NCBI GenBank assembly: GCA_947175585.1
Contig: CAMWNL010000122.1
Coordinates: forward strand, 1-6,076
DNA: 6,076 bases
DNA from: an uncultured Bacteroidales bacterium
GTDB taxonomy: Bacteria; Bacteroidota; Bacteroidia; Bacteroidales; Muribaculaceae
Reading direction: 5' to 3'
The notes under the pieces were generated by a model. It did not search any database. It was given only the letters and a program-made list of their open reading frames with translations, and was not told the DNA's origin. Both the position numbers and the translations under genes were made by a program. The first letter of the stretch is position 1. The number at the start of each line of letters is the position of its first letter. This document shows, one piece after another, positions 5,828 to 6,076 of the stretch.

Positions 5828-6076
5828 AAACCTATGATTCATATAAACTTTAACAGTCTATTCTTAATTTTGCTAACCTACTGATTGATAATTAATTTCT
5901 GATTATTTTAGTTAATTGCTTTTAAAACTGTCAAATAATGCTTTAAAAAAACTCCTCGTTTTTGTTGGTCAATCCAATAATTATTTATAGCTTTGAAAAA
6001 TAATTGAATTAATAAGCCGTCATTTTTTATTTTTTTATCAAAACTCGATTTCACTTCATATACTCCTCGTCTCTCC
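5828..6076. other. AT-rich intergenic region at the right edge, no gene seen
   Basis: No convincing coding frame is present on either strand. The stretch is very AT-rich with several T and A runs (for example near 6023-6038). It contains one good promoter-like site (5965-5995) and one lone -7-like match (TAATTTTG, 5865-5872) without a -33 partner. It is probably the upstream region of a rightward gene beginning beyond the window. Confidence 0.6.
5965..5995 (+). promoter_or_regulatory. Bacteroidota-type promoter facing the right edge
   Basis: TTG at 5965-5967, a 20-bp spacer and TAGCTTTG at 5988-5995 match the -33/-7 pattern; a TTTG at 5961-5964 is an alternative upstream box. Transcription would begin near 6000 and run out of the window, implying a leader of at least 75 nt for the next gene. 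Confidence 0.45.

Noticed and set aside
5865..5872. TAATTTTG as another promoter -7 box
   Set aside because: No TTG/TTTG occurs at the expected distance upstream (around 5841-5846), and such 8-mers are common by chance in AT-rich DNA.
5951..6070. Direct repeat ACTCCTCGT at 5951-5959 and 6062-6070
   Set aside because: Nine bases twice in 120 bp, with no further similarity around them and no sign of an element or target-site duplication; chance is adequate.

Overview
The window looks like chromosomal DNA of a Bacteroidota species, most likely a gut Bacteroidales (Muribaculaceae or Prevotellaceae are plausible, but the family is a guess). The evidence is: several promoter-like sites of the Bacteroidota type (TAnnTTTG with an upstream TTG/TTTG), AT-rich leaders without clear Shine-Dalgarno sequences, a PdxA with an ITHGDINGI-type N-terminus, and a secreted protein ending in the YYNLQG...NGVYIVRRGNKV-type tail common in Bacteroidales surface proteins. 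All recognisable genes lie on the + strand.

Layout: (1) positions 3-1229 hold the 3' part of a DEAD-box RNA helicase with a DbpA-type RNA-binding domain; its start lies upstream of the window. (2) A 68-bp gap carries a likely promoter for rlmN (1298-2335), the radical-SAM 23S rRNA/tRNA adenosine C2 methyltransferase, followed 26 bp later by pdxA (2362-3453), the vitamin B6 pathway 4-phosphohydroxythreonine dehydrogenase. The spacing suggests one rlmN-pdxA transcript. (3) A 377-bp non-coding gap (3454-3830) holds a good Bacteroidota promoter, about 120 bp that could be a short RNA or attenuated leader, a clear intrinsic terminator with a GCGA loop, and a second promoter. (4) Positions 3831-5762 encode a 643-residue exported protein made of two tandem copies of a roughly 280-residue GLUG-like module, with a signal peptide and a Bacteroidales-type C-terminal tail. 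Its codon use differs sharply from the three upstream genes and suggests high expression. (5) A strong GC-rich hairpin follows it, then an AT-rich stretch with another promoter-like site pointing out of the right edge.

The first three genes are housekeeping (RNA remodelling, ribosome/tRNA modification, cofactor synthesis). The fourth is a separate transcription unit for a surface or secreted protein. The items most worth a second look are the internally duplicated GLUG-like protein with its expression signature, and the promoter-plus-terminator unit at 3537-3690 in front of it. I found no CRISPR array, tRNA, rRNA, insertion sequence or defence system.
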